Shown in pieces: positions 14,412 to 22,496 of a stretch of DNA of 35,963 bases (the stretch's first letter is position 1; the number at the start of each line of letters is the position of its first letter). The DNA comes from an uncultured Erysipelotrichaceae bacterium (lineage in GTDB: Bacteria > Bacillota_I > Bacilli_A > RFN20 > CAG-826). The notes below the pieces were generated by a model. The model saw only the letters and a list, made by a program, of their open reading frames with translations, was not told the DNA's origin and made no database searches. The DNA lies in contig CACYCS010000179.1 of assembly GCA_902773005.1 (NCBI GenBank), positions 1 to 35,963 on the forward strand. Direction: 5' to 3'. The translations under genes were made by a program, and so were the position numbers.

Positions 14412-16220
14412 ATGGACAATCAATTCGTCGTAAACATCATCCATCGCCCCGAGCTTTCCCCGGAATACGCGGAGAGAAGCGGGGGCAAAAAGGCCAAAGC
14501 GGTCTCGGAAGAATCATTAGACATCTTCCTATTCCAGCAGGAATGCGCGCACAAGAATGGCCTGAAGACCACCATCCACATCACCTATGCGTCGCTTTTC
14601 AATGACCTGATCGTGAAAACCGCGAAGGAGCACCACGAGAAATATGGCGACGAAATCGCCCTCTCCCTCCTCGGTCTCCCCTGCAAGCAGTTCAAGGACA
14701 AATACAAAACCGAGGACTTCTGCATCTGGATGTTCTCTAAAGAGGATAAGCGCGCGATCGTCGATGACGTGTTCTCGATGTTCTACGAGAAATTCGGCTT
14801 CTATCCCGAATCCACCGGCTCCTACTTCCTCGATGCCTATACCATCAACTACATCAAAGAAAAGTATCCTTCCGTCAAATGCGCCATCGCGACTTGCTGG
14901 GAGGAAGGCTCGAAAGCCTACCATACCTGCAATAACTCCTGGTACACCTTCCTCGATGGCGGCCCGTGGAACCCTTGGATCCCGTCCAAGATCAACTCCC
15001 ATTGCCCTGCCTCCAGCAAAGAGGATGATTCCGGAATCGTCGCTATCCCGCACCTTTCCCGCGATCTTCTCGCCTGCTTCGATGGCAACGGCTCGAACTT
15101 CGGCACCCATCCGCAGAACGTCATCCGCGGCATGATCTATTATAAGGATGAGAAAGGCTGGCACTTCCCTTATCTATATAATCTAATCGACGAGTACCGC
15201 CACCTTGCCAAATACAACGATGGCTATGCCTATAACATGATGTTCGTCGGACCTGGCTGGCTCAATAAGATGGGCCGCTGGGAAGCTCCGTATGAATTAT
15301 TGAGGCAATCCTATGAGGATGGCATGAAGTACTATGGCGACCTCAAGAAGGAAGGCAAGCTCCGCGACATGACCATGTCCGAATTCGCGGATTTCTACCG
15401 CGAATCCCATCCGGATTACGCGACCCCCGAATGCGCCCTTTGGAAGGATATCCTCTACGGCTCCAACAAAGAGCAGTTCTGGTACGTCGATCCCTACATG
15501 CGCACCTGCCTCGACTTCAACCAAGGCGGCGCGATGATCGACCTTCGCCCCTATGCCGCCCGCATTCCGTTCGAGGTCGGCATCGGCACAGATCATGTCT
15601 ATGACGCGACCTACCCTTACCTCATTCAGGCTAACTACAGGGCCGGCTTCTTCACCCACTACGCCGGAGCTGGCACCGTTAAGTCCTGCAAGGTCAGCTA
15701 TGGCGGCGAATCCGTCGACCTCTGCCTTACCCGCACGAAAGCCAAATTCAGCAAAACCGAGAGGGGCGTGTCGCTAGTTACGAAGCCCGTGAGCGTCGTC
15801 CTCGCTGGTGAAGAGATCGTCATTGAATCGACCTACACCTTCCTCAAAGGGAAAGGAACCCTCGAGATCAAGAGGAAGCTCCTAAAGGCCCCCAAAGGCG
15901 AAGTCACCTTCGAGGAATACATCACCGCTGGCTATGGCAACAACGAATACCAGCAGGATATGTCCACCGTGAAACTCCGCGTGGACGATCAGGAAATGCC
16001 TTACGACTATAAGGGAAAGAAGATCGAGGTTGCCCACGCGAAGGTGGCCGAGGTCATCATCCCCGACATCCAGACCAAAGTCTCGATGTGCGGCGAAGAC
16101 GTTGATTCGCTTGACGTCGAAGAAGGCATCGCGTTCTCGCCGATCTTCCGCATCGCCGCGAAGAAGGCACTTAAGGAAGGAGAGTTCACCACATGGCTCA
16201 ATCTAGCAAAGGCAGACTAA
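14412..16220 (+). CDS. Unrecognised 602-residue cytoplasmic protein, possibly a deacetylase/GH57-like carbohydrate enzyme
   Basis: No signal peptide, so probably cytoplasmic. The first 330 residues look like a (beta/alpha) barrel of the NodB/GH57/GH38-like type: alternating strands such as FVVNIIHRPE, TTIHITYASL, EIALSLLGLP, FYPESTGSYFLD, KCAIATCWEEG and GIVAIPHLSRDLL, with Asp, Glu and His at strand ends. Residues from about 350 on look like a beta-sandwich (CKVSYGGESVDLCLT, TLEIKRKLL). This fold call is inference from pattern, not a match to a named family. AAAGGA precedes the start. It overlaps the zinc-ribbon gene by 28 bases and is followed by a cytoplasmic GH53, which points to handling of a plant glycan inside the cell. 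C-ending codons dominate, suggesting high expression. Confidence 0.6.
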   Translation: MDNQFVVNIIHRPELSPEYAERSGGKKAKAVSEESLDIFLFQQECAHKNGLKTTIHITYASLFNDLIVKTAKEHHEKYGDEIALSLLGLPCKQFKDKYKTEDFCIWMFSKEDKRAIVDDVFSMFYEKFGFYPESTGSYFLDAYTINYIKEKYPSVKCAIATCWEEGSKAYHTCNNSWYTFLDGGPWNPWIPSKINSHCPASSKEDDSGIVAIPHLSRDLLACFDGNGSNFGTHPQNVIRGMIYYKDEKGWHFPYLYNLIDEYRHLAKYNDGYAYNMMFVGPGWLNKMGRWEAPYELLRQSYEDGMKYYGDLKKEGKLRDMTMSEFADFYRESHPDYATPECALWKDILYGSNKEQFWYVDPYMRTCLDFNQGGAMIDLRPYAARIPFEVGIGTDHVYDATYPYLIQANYRAGFFTHYAGAGTVKSCKVSYGGESVDLCLTRTKAKFSKTERGVSLVTKPVSVVLAGEEIVIESTYTFLKGKGTLEIKRKLLKAPKGEVTFEEYITAGYGNNEYQQDMSTVKLRVDDQEMPYDYKGKKIEVAHAKVAEVIIPDIQTKVSMCGEDVDSLDVEEGIAFSPIFRIAAKKALKEGEFTTWLNLAKAD

Positions 16221-16453
16221 ACTACCGCTGCCCGTCGTGCTTCATGCGCGATATCGATATGGATATGTTCTTCGACCCCGAGAAGAACGAATTCTATTGC
16301 CTCCGCTGCGGATTCCGCGGCACCGAGGAAGATGTTCTCCGTTTGAACCAGCAGGCGCGTTACCGCTATAAGCTCATTGATCAGCGCGTCATCGATTTCG
16401 GCGAAGATGATGAAGACATCAAAACCGAGACCTATAAAGGAGACAAGAAGTGA
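16193..16453 (+). CDS. Small zinc-ribbon protein
   Basis: An 86-residue protein with two Cys pairs, CPSC (about 13-16) and CLRC (about 36-39), spaced as in a zinc ribbon, followed by a charged, acidic tail. Its start lies inside the end of the preceding 602-residue gene with a GGAGAG site, and its stop overlaps the GTG start of the GH53 gene (GTGA). It is therefore translated in step with both. Zinc ribbons of this size can bind nucleic acid, act as protein scaffolds or serve transcription; nothing here decides. Conservation next to the same neighbours in other genomes would be informative. Confidence 0.8.
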   Translation: MAQSSKGRLNYRCPSCFMRDIDMDMFFDPEKNEFYCLRCGFRGTEEDVLRLNQQARYRYKLIDQRVIDFGEDDEDIKTETYKGDKK

Positions 16454-17553
16454 TTCTCGGAATCGACTTCTCGAGCCAACTCGAAGAAGAGGCGCTTGGC
16501 GCTCGCTACTTTGCTAATGGCAAGGAAGTGAATCCGCTTGACCTATGTCGCGAAAACGGGGTCAGCTTGTCTCGCATCCGCGTTTGGAATCGTCCTTATG
16601 ACGACGACGGAAATCCCTATTTAGGGGGGATGTGTGATGAAAATGCGGTGATCAAGCTCGCCAAAATGAGCAAAGAGCATGGCTATGACGTCTTGCTTGA
16701 TTTCCATTACAGCGACTTCTGGGTTGATCCCCAAAAGCAATTCATCCCCAAGGATTGGCTAGGCCTTGATGAGGCCGCGGTTGCGGAGAAACTCCATGAC
16801 TATACTTATCAGGTTTTGATGCACGCCAAGCGCGAAGGGATTGATGTCGCCTATGTCCAAATCGGCAACGAAATCACCAACGGCATGCTCTGGCCGCTTG
16901 GCAAAATCGATCGCGATGTCAAGCCTAGCACTGGCTACGATTCCCTTTGCCGTTTCCTTGCCGCTGGTGTCAAAGCTGCGAAGGAAGCTTTCCCGAACAT
17001 CAAGATCATCATCCATTTGGAGCGTAGCTACGATCAGGAAGTCTATCAGGAGTACTTCGATCAATTGGTTGCCCATGGCATCGAATTCGACGTCATCGGC
17101 ATGTCGTATTATCCCTTCTGGCACCATTCCTTCGACGAGCTATACGCTAACGTCGACATGTGCAAGGCCCGTTATGGCAAAGAAGTCATGATCACGGAAC
17201 TAGGCTATGCTTGGACCGTGGAAGACTATCTGCCTGATGCCAAAGAGGACCAGCTCGTGATTGCGACACCAGACCCCGCCGTCAAGATGCCTTATCCTTT
17301 TACCAAAGAAGGGCAAAAGGCGTTCATTGAGGAGATGCTTCGCCGCGCAAAAGAGCATCACGTCCTCGGCGTTTGCTATTGGGAACCCTTCTGGCTCCCG
17401 ATGGGTGGCAGGATTTGTTGGGCTTCCAAACCTGGCCAAAAATACATCCACGAAGAGAAGAAGGAGACCCGTAACGAATGGGCCAACCAAACCCTCTTCG
17501 ACTATGAAGGGAATGCCCTTCCCGCGCTATTCGCTTTCTCTGAAAAGGAGTGA
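16450..17553 (+). CDS. GH53 endo-beta-1,4-galactanase without a signal peptide
   Basis: A 367-residue single-domain GH53 enzyme, expected to cut beta-1,4-galactan or arabinogalactan type I oligosaccharides. Family features: GIDFSS at strand 1, SRIRVWNRPYD, LLDFHYSDFWVDP, the acid/base in VQIGNEITNGM (Glu141), IGMSYYPFWH and the nucleophile in MITELGYAW (Glu250). It begins at GTG overlapping the zinc-ribbon stop, with AAAGGAG upstream. There is no signal sequence, yet most GH53 enzymes are secreted, so this one probably acts in the cytoplasm on imported oligosaccharides. The secreted paralogue at 18159-20189 is in a separate unit. The family call is firm; location is inferred from the N-terminus. 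Confidence 0.93.
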   Translation: MILGIDFSSQLEEEALGARYFANGKEVNPLDLCRENGVSLSRIRVWNRPYDDDGNPYLGGMCDENAVIKLAKMSKEHGYDVLLDFHYSDFWVDPQKQFIPKDWLGLDEAAVAEKLHDYTYQVLMHAKREGIDVAYVQIGNEITNGMLWPLGKIDRDVKPSTGYDSLCRFLAAGVKAAKEAFPNIKIIIHLERSYDQEVYQEYFDQLVAHGIEFDVIGMSYYPFWHHSFDELYANVDMCKARYGKEVMITELGYAWTVEDYLPDAKEDQLVIATPDPAVKMPYPFTKEGQKAFIEEMLRRAKEHHVLGVCYWEPFWLPMGGRICWASKPGQKYIHEEKKETRNEWANQTLFDYEGNALPALFAFSEKE

Positions 17554-17556
17554 CAC

Positions 17557-18051
17557 GTGTCGCGCGGAATGAAGATTCACAATATCGCGATGCTCATTGA
17601 TGGGTTACTGTTTTTCGTAGCCGATGCAGTGAGCATCGCTTTTTGTTTTATTCATTTAGCGGCAGTCGGAAGCTCTGTTGATGAAGTCTTAGCGATTGTG
17701 TATGCCTTCTTCCACGGCATCATTGCATTTACGCTTTCAACGTTTGTAATACGAATGCTAATGAAGAAAAAGTCGATGATTATGAGAACTTTGATGTTCT
17801 ACGCAGATGACCAGAAGGTACCTAGCTTTACCGCAAAGATGGTTTGCGTTGTATTTGCTGTTCTTTTTTCTGCAATTGGGGCATACAGTTGCGTCATCTT
17901 TTTCAATCCATCGCTAGGCTTATTTGGTAGCGAGCTCCCATATTCATTGCGCCTCGTCCTAATCAACGTTTCGTTCTTCGTGGTTAGCGTAGCTGCGTTT
18001 TTCTTTGCGTTCCCATACCTCTATGAACGCCAAGAAGCGAAATACGATTGA
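17557..18051 (+). CDS. Four-helix membrane protein of unknown function
   Basis: A 164-residue protein with four hydrophobic segments (about 9-35, 45-67, 90-115 and 130-155) and a short basic stretch (MKKKSMIM) between the second and third. The GTG start at 17557 is supported by AAAAGGAG seven bases upstream; an ATG four codons later is possible. It begins 3 bases after the GH53 stop and is the last gene of the cluster. A weak hairpin follows. I see no transporter or enzyme motif. Codon use is less C-ending than in the enzyme genes before it. Confidence 0.72.
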   Translation: MSRGMKIHNIAMLIDGLLFFVADAVSIAFCFIHLAAVGSSVDEVLAIVYAFFHGIIAFTLSTFVIRMLMKKKSMIMRTLMFYADDQKVPSFTAKMVCVVFAVLFSAIGAYSCVIFFNPSLGLFGSELPYSLRLVLINVSFFVVSVAAFFFAFPYLYERQEAKYD

Positions 18052-18074
18052 GCAAAAACGCATTGCATTATGAA

Positions 18075-18096
18075 AAACGATATCCCTGCGTCGTTT
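18075..18096 (+). terminator. Weak hairpin after the membrane protein gene
   Basis: AAACGA pairs with TCGTTT (6 bp, 10-base loop) 23 bases after the stop at 18051, followed only by ATGCTTG. It lies just before the next promoter, so it may end the upstream unit, though it lacks a T-run. Confidence 0.3.
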
Positions 18097-18104
18097 ATGC
18101 TTGA

Positions 18105-18133
18105 TTGAATTATCGGTTTCTATTACCTAAAAT
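18105..18133 (+). promoter_or_regulatory. Promoter of the surface galactanase-amylase unit
   Basis: TTGAAT (18105-18110), a 17-base spacer and TAAAAT (18128-18133) precede the galactanase start at 18159, with AGGAG in the short leader. No cre match was seen nearby. Confidence 0.72.
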
Positions 18134-18158
18134 AGGTGGAACATTTAGGAGACAATCC

Positions 18159-20189
18159 ATGAAAGGACTAGCAAAACATATTTCGTTACTTTTCTCAGTA
18201 TTTGCCCTTGCAGCATGTGGAGGCACAAGCGTGTCCACTGATTCTACAAGCGGATCTACGGATGCCACAAGCAGCCAGGCGGCACCCAAAAACAAAGTAT
18301 CGTCTGAATCTTTGTATGTGAAAAAAGTCGACAATCTGCCAAATGACTTTATCTTCGGTATGGACGCGAGTAGCGTTCCGTCACTTGAGAAGTCTGGCGT
18401 TAAATTCTATGACTTCGATGGCTCGGAGAAGGACGTTTTCGAGATTCTTTCCCATAATGGGGTGAACTATATTCGAGTTCGCGTATGGAACGATCCTTTT
18501 GATGCCGAAGGCCATGGTTACGGTGGCGGTAATTGCGATATCAACGTTGCAAAAGAGATTGGACTTCGTGCAACAAAAGCGGGGATGAAACTATTGGTCG
18601 ATTTCCATTACAGCGATTTCTGGGCCGATCCTGCAAAATATCAAGCCCCAAAAGCCTGGGCTAATATGTCTGCCGAGGAAAAAGGAGAGGCGTGCTACGA
18701 ATATACAAAGCAGTCGCTTCAGCTTTTGAAAGACGCCAAAATCGATGTGGGCATGGTCCAAGTGGGCAACGAAACCAATAACGGCATTGCTGGCGAAACC
18801 ACTTGGCTTAATCGCTGGAGAATCATGGACGGCGGAAGCCGGGCTACCAGAGAGGTTTTCCCGGATGCGCTGGTCGCTGTTCACTTTGCGAACCCCGAGA
18901 AACCGCAGAATTACGAGAACTGGGCGAGCAAACTCGCTTATTACGAGCTTGATTACGACGTATTTGGCACCTCTTACTATCCATATTGGCACGGCACCTT
19001 GGATAATCTTTCTTCTATTCTCACCAAAATCGCTGGCGAGTACGGCAAGAAGACGATGGTTCTGGAAACAAGCTATGCGAATACCAATGAAGATACTGAC
19101 TTCTATGGCAATACAATCGGCGAATCTGCTTCCGGGGAGTATCCATTCACGTTATCCGGCCAAGCTAACCACATGCGCAATTTGACCGATACCATTGTGA
19201 ACAGAACCAACAACAGCGGTATTGGCGTTTGCTACTGGGAAGGAACGTGGATTAGCGTTGGAACCAATTCCTGGGAAGAGAACGTTGAGAAATGGAAAGA
19301 ATATGGAAGCGGCTGGACCTCGGAATATTCAGCAAGTTATGAAAGCGAAGACGCTGGTTATAACGGTGGATCCGCGGTCGACAACCAGTGCTTCTTTGAC
19401 AAAAACGGAAAAGTTCTTGAATCCTTGAAGGTCTTCGGCATGATGGCTGAAGGAAATGTGACTGAACTCCGCGCTGATGGCGTGGAAAACCCCGTCGCTA
19501 CGATGTACACCTATGATAGCGCGTTCCAACTTCCTTCCACCGTCAACCTTATTTATAACGACAACAGTAGAAAAGCCGTTCCCGTCACCTGGGATGCATT
19601 TGACCTTGAGCAAGCCCGTGCTGCTGGAAATAACACGTACTACATCAAAGGCGTGTCCGATGGCTTTGACGTGGAACTAACGCTCCATGTCCTTGAATAT
19701 AATTTCATCCAGAATTATTCCTTTGAAGATGGCATCGATCCCTGGCATGTTACGAAGCGCAACGCCGATAAGATTGGCGATTCCTACAAGAACGAAATCA
19801 CCAACGAGAATCCAAAGAGCGGAGACTTTGCATATCACTTCTGGGCTAGCGCGTCCAATACCGCTGGCTTCGATATGGAACAGGATGTGACGATCGAGAC
19901 CGCGGGAACATATAAGTATTCCTTCTGCCTCATGGGCGGTATTGCCTCCGGTACACCCGACCCCGAAAAGCAGGACATCTATGGCTATGTGAAGGTTAAC
20001 GACGAGATCGTGAAGAAAGTCGATGCCAAATTCACCGGTTATTCTAAGACTTATGAAAATGGCACGTTCTTGATTGAGGGTCTCGAACTTGATCCGAGCC
20101 AAAAGATTACTGTCGGCATCCATTTATTTGCGAATGAATCCGGCTCCTGGGGTGACGTCGACGACTTCATGCTTAACATCGTCCTATGA
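18159..20189 (+). CDS. ganB: Surface lipoprotein GH53 endo-beta-1,4-galactanase with accessory domains
   Basis: A 676-residue enzyme starting MKGLAKHISLLF; I choose this start because TTAGGAG lies just before it, and a longer frame has no such site. Lipobox LAACGG gives Cys20, followed by a Ser/Thr tether. The GH53 domain spans about 60-430, with acid/base Glu205 (VQVGNETNNG) and nucleophile Glu303 (VLETSYAN). After it comes an Ig-like (Big_4-type) domain (about 450-520), then a carbohydrate-binding-like beta domain (about 525-676; starts NYSFEDGIDPWHV). It would cut galactan at the cell surface. Its stop overlaps the ATG of the amylase gene by four bases. Confidence 0.93.
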   Translation: MKGLAKHISLLFSVFALAACGGTSVSTDSTSGSTDATSSQAAPKNKVSSESLYVKKVDNLPNDFIFGMDASSVPSLEKSGVKFYDFDGSEKDVFEILSHNGVNYIRVRVWNDPFDAEGHGYGGGNCDINVAKEIGLRATKAGMKLLVDFHYSDFWADPAKYQAPKAWANMSAEEKGEACYEYTKQSLQLLKDAKIDVGMVQVGNETNNGIAGETTWLNRWRIMDGGSRATREVFPDALVAVHFANPEKPQNYENWASKLAYYELDYDVFGTSYYPYWHGTLDNLSSILTKIAGEYGKKTMVLETSYANTNEDTDFYGNTIGESASGEYPFTLSGQANHMRNLTDTIVNRTNNSGIGVCYWEGTWISVGTNSWEENVEKWKEYGSGWTSEYSASYESEDAGYNGGSAVDNQCFFDKNGKVLESLKVFGMMAEGNVTELRADGVENPVATMYTYDSAFQLPSTVNLIYNDNSRKAVPVTWDAFDLEQARAAGNNTYYIKGVSDGFDVELTLHVLEYNFIQNYSFEDGIDPWHVTKRNADKIGDSYKNEITNENPKSGDFAYHFWASASNTAGFDMEQDVTIETAGTYKYSFCLMGGIASGTPDPEKQDIYGYVKVNDEIVKKVDAKFTGYSKTYENGTFLIEGLELDPSQKITVGIHLFANESGSWGDVDDFMLNIVL

Positions 20190-21772
20190 AAATAAAGTCC
20201 TGCGTAGCGCTTTTAGCTATAATTGCCGCAACGTCTTGCGGCCAACAACAGCCCGCTGGCTCCTCCTCCGAAGGGGCGGAGCCAGGCGATGGCAATTACT
20301 CTTTCAACGCCGCTAATACGAACGCGAATGGATCGGTCAATTACGAGATATTCGTCCGCTCGTTCTATGACCATGATGGCGATGGGACTGGCGATCTTCT
20401 TGGTGTGAAAGACAAGCTTCCATACCTCAAGGATCTCGGCGTCAAAACACTGTGGCTTCTCCCCATCCATGAATCGCCTTCTTATCACGGCTATGATGTA
20501 GCTGATTATTATTCGGTGAACCCCGATTATGGGACGATGGATGATTTCGATGCGCTTGTCGAGTCCGCCGAAAACTATGGCATTGACATAATGATCGACA
20601 TGGTTCTAAACCACACTTCGAATCAGAATCCTTGGTTCACACAGTCATATCAGGACTACGTTAATAATGTTACAGGAGAGTCTTCCAAACAAGATTGGTA
20701 TAACTGGTCGGAGACTTCTTTGGATAAATACCACTATCGTGGCGGCGTGTATTATGAAGGGCAGTTCGATCAATCGATGCCTGATTTGAATCTCGACTGT
20801 GAATCCCTCAGAAGCGAAATCGAAAACGTCATTCGCTTTTGGGTGAACGATCACGGTGTCAAAGGTTTCAGACTCGATGCGGTAAAGTACTTCTATCTTG
20901 GCAACGTTGCAAAGAATCAAGAATTCTTGAATTTCCTGATGGAATCAGCGCGGAAGTATGACACCAATTTCTATATGGTGGGCGAAGACTGGGAAACGGA
21001 TGCTATCACGCTGAATTACTATGAGTCAGAGGTGCAATCGTTTTTCCGCTTCGACGGCTGCCCTAATATCGTGAACGGGGCCAAAGGGTATTGCAAGGCT
21101 TCGAATTTCGTAGACGATCTTGTTGCGTTCGAAAAGAGGGTTAAGGATCGTAATCCAAACGGATATACGAGCTACTTCTTATCAAACCACGATAAAGACC
21201 GTGTTAAGTTTTCGACGCTTGAAGATGCAAAACTTGCCGCTTCACTTGAACTGCTGCTCCCCGGGGATACTTGGATTTATTATGGCGAGGAGATTCAGCT
21301 TTGGGGCGTTCGCGGGAGCGGCGACAATAATGACGTGAAGCGTCGCCTGCCGATGATCTGGTCCAAAACCGAAAAGGCTGGAGAATGCAAATTCCCCGAC
21401 AAAACCCGCCCGGATTTAGCGAATTACACTCAAGTCGAGGAAGGAGCGTACGATAATCTTGCCACTCCGCGAAGCTTGACCAATCACTATAAGAAGGTTG
21501 CTAATGCACGCAATGGCTACCCTTGCTTCAAACATGGTCTTGCTACCTCGCTTATGGACGGAATCGATAACGAGAGTGATCAGGTTGTTGCGTATCAGGT
21601 TGCTGATGGCAACGATTGTGTAAAGGTATATACAAACCTTTCGAATGAGACCCAAATTATCACCGTTACCGGCACCAAGATCCTTGAGGACATCGACACG
21701 ATGGCCATCAAGTCCACGCTAGACGGCAATAAGCTTACCCTTGCGCCATATTCGACGGTCCTAATGGACTAA
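20186..21772 (+). CDS. Surface lipoprotein alpha-amylase (GH13)
   Basis: A 528-residue GH13 enzyme with lipobox AATSCG (Cys18) and a short tether. The barrel shows region I DMVLNHTS (His143), region II GFRLDAVKY (nucleophile Asp231), region III VGEDW (Glu267) and region IV FLSNHDKDR (Asp336). A calcium-type loop DHDGDGTGD follows strand 1, and GYDVADYYSVNPDYG is the usual substrate-subsite strand. The C-terminal beta domain (about 440-528) is complete. It overlaps the galactanase stop (ATGA), so the two are coupled. The sequence suits an alpha-1,4-glucan hydrolase acting on starch or maltodextrin; GH13 subfamilies overlap, so exact products are uncertain. Confidence 0.92.
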   Translation: MKIKSCVALLAIIAATSCGQQQPAGSSSEGAEPGDGNYSFNAANTNANGSVNYEIFVRSFYDHDGDGTGDLLGVKDKLPYLKDLGVKTLWLLPIHESPSYHGYDVADYYSVNPDYGTMDDFDALVESAENYGIDIMIDMVLNHTSNQNPWFTQSYQDYVNNVTGESSKQDWYNWSETSLDKYHYRGGVYYEGQFDQSMPDLNLDCESLRSEIENVIRFWVNDHGVKGFRLDAVKYFYLGNVAKNQEFLNFLMESARKYDTNFYMVGEDWETDAITLNYYESEVQSFFRFDGCPNIVNGAKGYCKASNFVDDLVAFEKRVKDRNPNGYTSYFLSNHDKDRVKFSTLEDAKLAASLELLLPGDTWIYYGEEIQLWGVRGSGDNNDVKRRLPMIWSKTEKAGECKFPDKTRPDLANYTQVEEGAYDNLATPRSLTNHYKKVANARNGYPCFKHGLATSLMDGIDNESDQVVAYQVADGNDCVKVYTNLSNETQIITVTGTKILEDIDTMAIKSTLDGNKLTLAPYSTVLMD

Positions 21773-21775
21773 ACT

Positions 21776-21804
21776 TTGCGAAGCATCAAAGACGTTGGTA
21801 AGAT
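21776..21804 (+). promoter_or_regulatory. Promoter of the YjbR/EVE-like gene
   Basis: TTGCGA (21776-21781), a 17-base spacer and TAAGAT (21799-21804) end just 6 bases before the ATG at 21811. Transcription should begin at or beside the start codon. Confidence 0.72.
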
Positions 21805-21837
21805 TCCCTTATGCAGGAAATCGAAGCCAACGTCTTT
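21788..21837 (+). terminator. Long-loop inverted repeat around a start codon, possible terminator of the galactanase-amylase unit
   Basis: AAAGACGTTGG (21788-21798) and CCAACGTCTTT (21827-21837) are perfect 11-bp arms with a 28-base loop. The loop holds the -10 box and the ATG of the next gene. The right arm runs into TTTTCT, so in read-through RNA from the amylase gene it could act as a terminator and hide the start codon. A transcript starting at 21811 would lack the left arm. Confidence 0.6.
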
Positions 21838-22488
21838 TCTGGTTATGAGTGCCAGACCAAAAAACTCAAAGAATACGGGTTCGCTAAAATTGATGGCGAA
21901 TTCGTTTTGAAGCACGCGATTGCCGATGGCTTTGAAGCGACCATAAAAATCCAATCCACGGGGGATGTGGATGGGAATATCATCGATATTGATACGGGAG
22001 AGCCATTCCCTAATTTCCGTTACCAGAAGCAGACGGGAGGATTCGCAACAAAGTTAGCCTCCGCTTATAAAGACCTCCTAATCGACATAAGGGACCATTG
22101 CTTCATCGACCGTCGCATCCCTGATTATTGGATGCTTCCTTCGAACCCAGCGATGTACGATGTTGAGAAAGGCTTTGAGGATTCTAATGGCGAACTCGAA
22201 TGGCCGACGAAAAGAAAGCTGAAAGTGGGGGACGTGGTCTATATCTATTGCGCGAAGCCCGTATCCGCCTTGAAGTGGCGCTGCGTTGTAACTGAGACTA
22301 GCGACGCCCCACGCGATTATTACTGGGGCAAATCGCTTTATCCGACCGTCATCAGATTGGAAAAGACGTTCAACGGGGATGAATTCCCTTTGAACGTCCT
22401 GCTCGAAAATGGTCTTTCGACCGTTCGTTGGCTCGTCAAAATGGGAGAGCAGATCAAGGCGTTCCTGCTTGAGAACGATCCAAGATAA
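21811..22488 (+). CDS. MmcQ/YjbR-like protein fused to an EVE/PUA-like domain
   Basis: A 225-residue cytoplasmic protein. The first half (about 1-105) follows the YjbR/MmcQ pattern: KLKEYGFAKIDGEFVLK, FEATIKIQSTGDVDG, NFRYQKQTGGFATKL and IDIRDHCF. The second half (about 115-225) resembles an EVE/PUA-like domain: YWMLPSNPAMYDVEKGF, VGDVVYIYCAKPVSALKWRCVV and an LLENG segment. YjbR-like folds resemble a phage DNA-binding protein; EVE domains bind modified bases in some systems. Together they suggest nucleic acid recognition, but I know of no assigned function. No ribosome site is present and the -10 box lies 6 bases before the ATG. It converges on the CBS gene, with 8 bases between stops. Confidence 0.72.
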   Translation: MQEIEANVFSGYECQTKKLKEYGFAKIDGEFVLKHAIADGFEATIKIQSTGDVDGNIIDIDTGEPFPNFRYQKQTGGFATKLASAYKDLLIDIRDHCFIDRRIPDYWMLPSNPAMYDVEKGFEDSNGELEWPTKRKLKVGDVVYIYCAKPVSALKWRCVVTETSDAPRDYYWGKSLYPTVIRLEKTFNGDEFPLNVLLENGLSTVRWLVKMGEQIKAFLLENDPR

Positions 22489-22496
22489 GCGACCCC

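Noticed and set aside
14529..15164. 211-codon open frame on the minus strand opposite the unknown 602-residue gene
   Set aside because: Checked because the sense protein is unrecognised, but the sense frame has protein-like strand and helix pattern, a ribosome site and coupling to its neighbours; the antisense frame has none.
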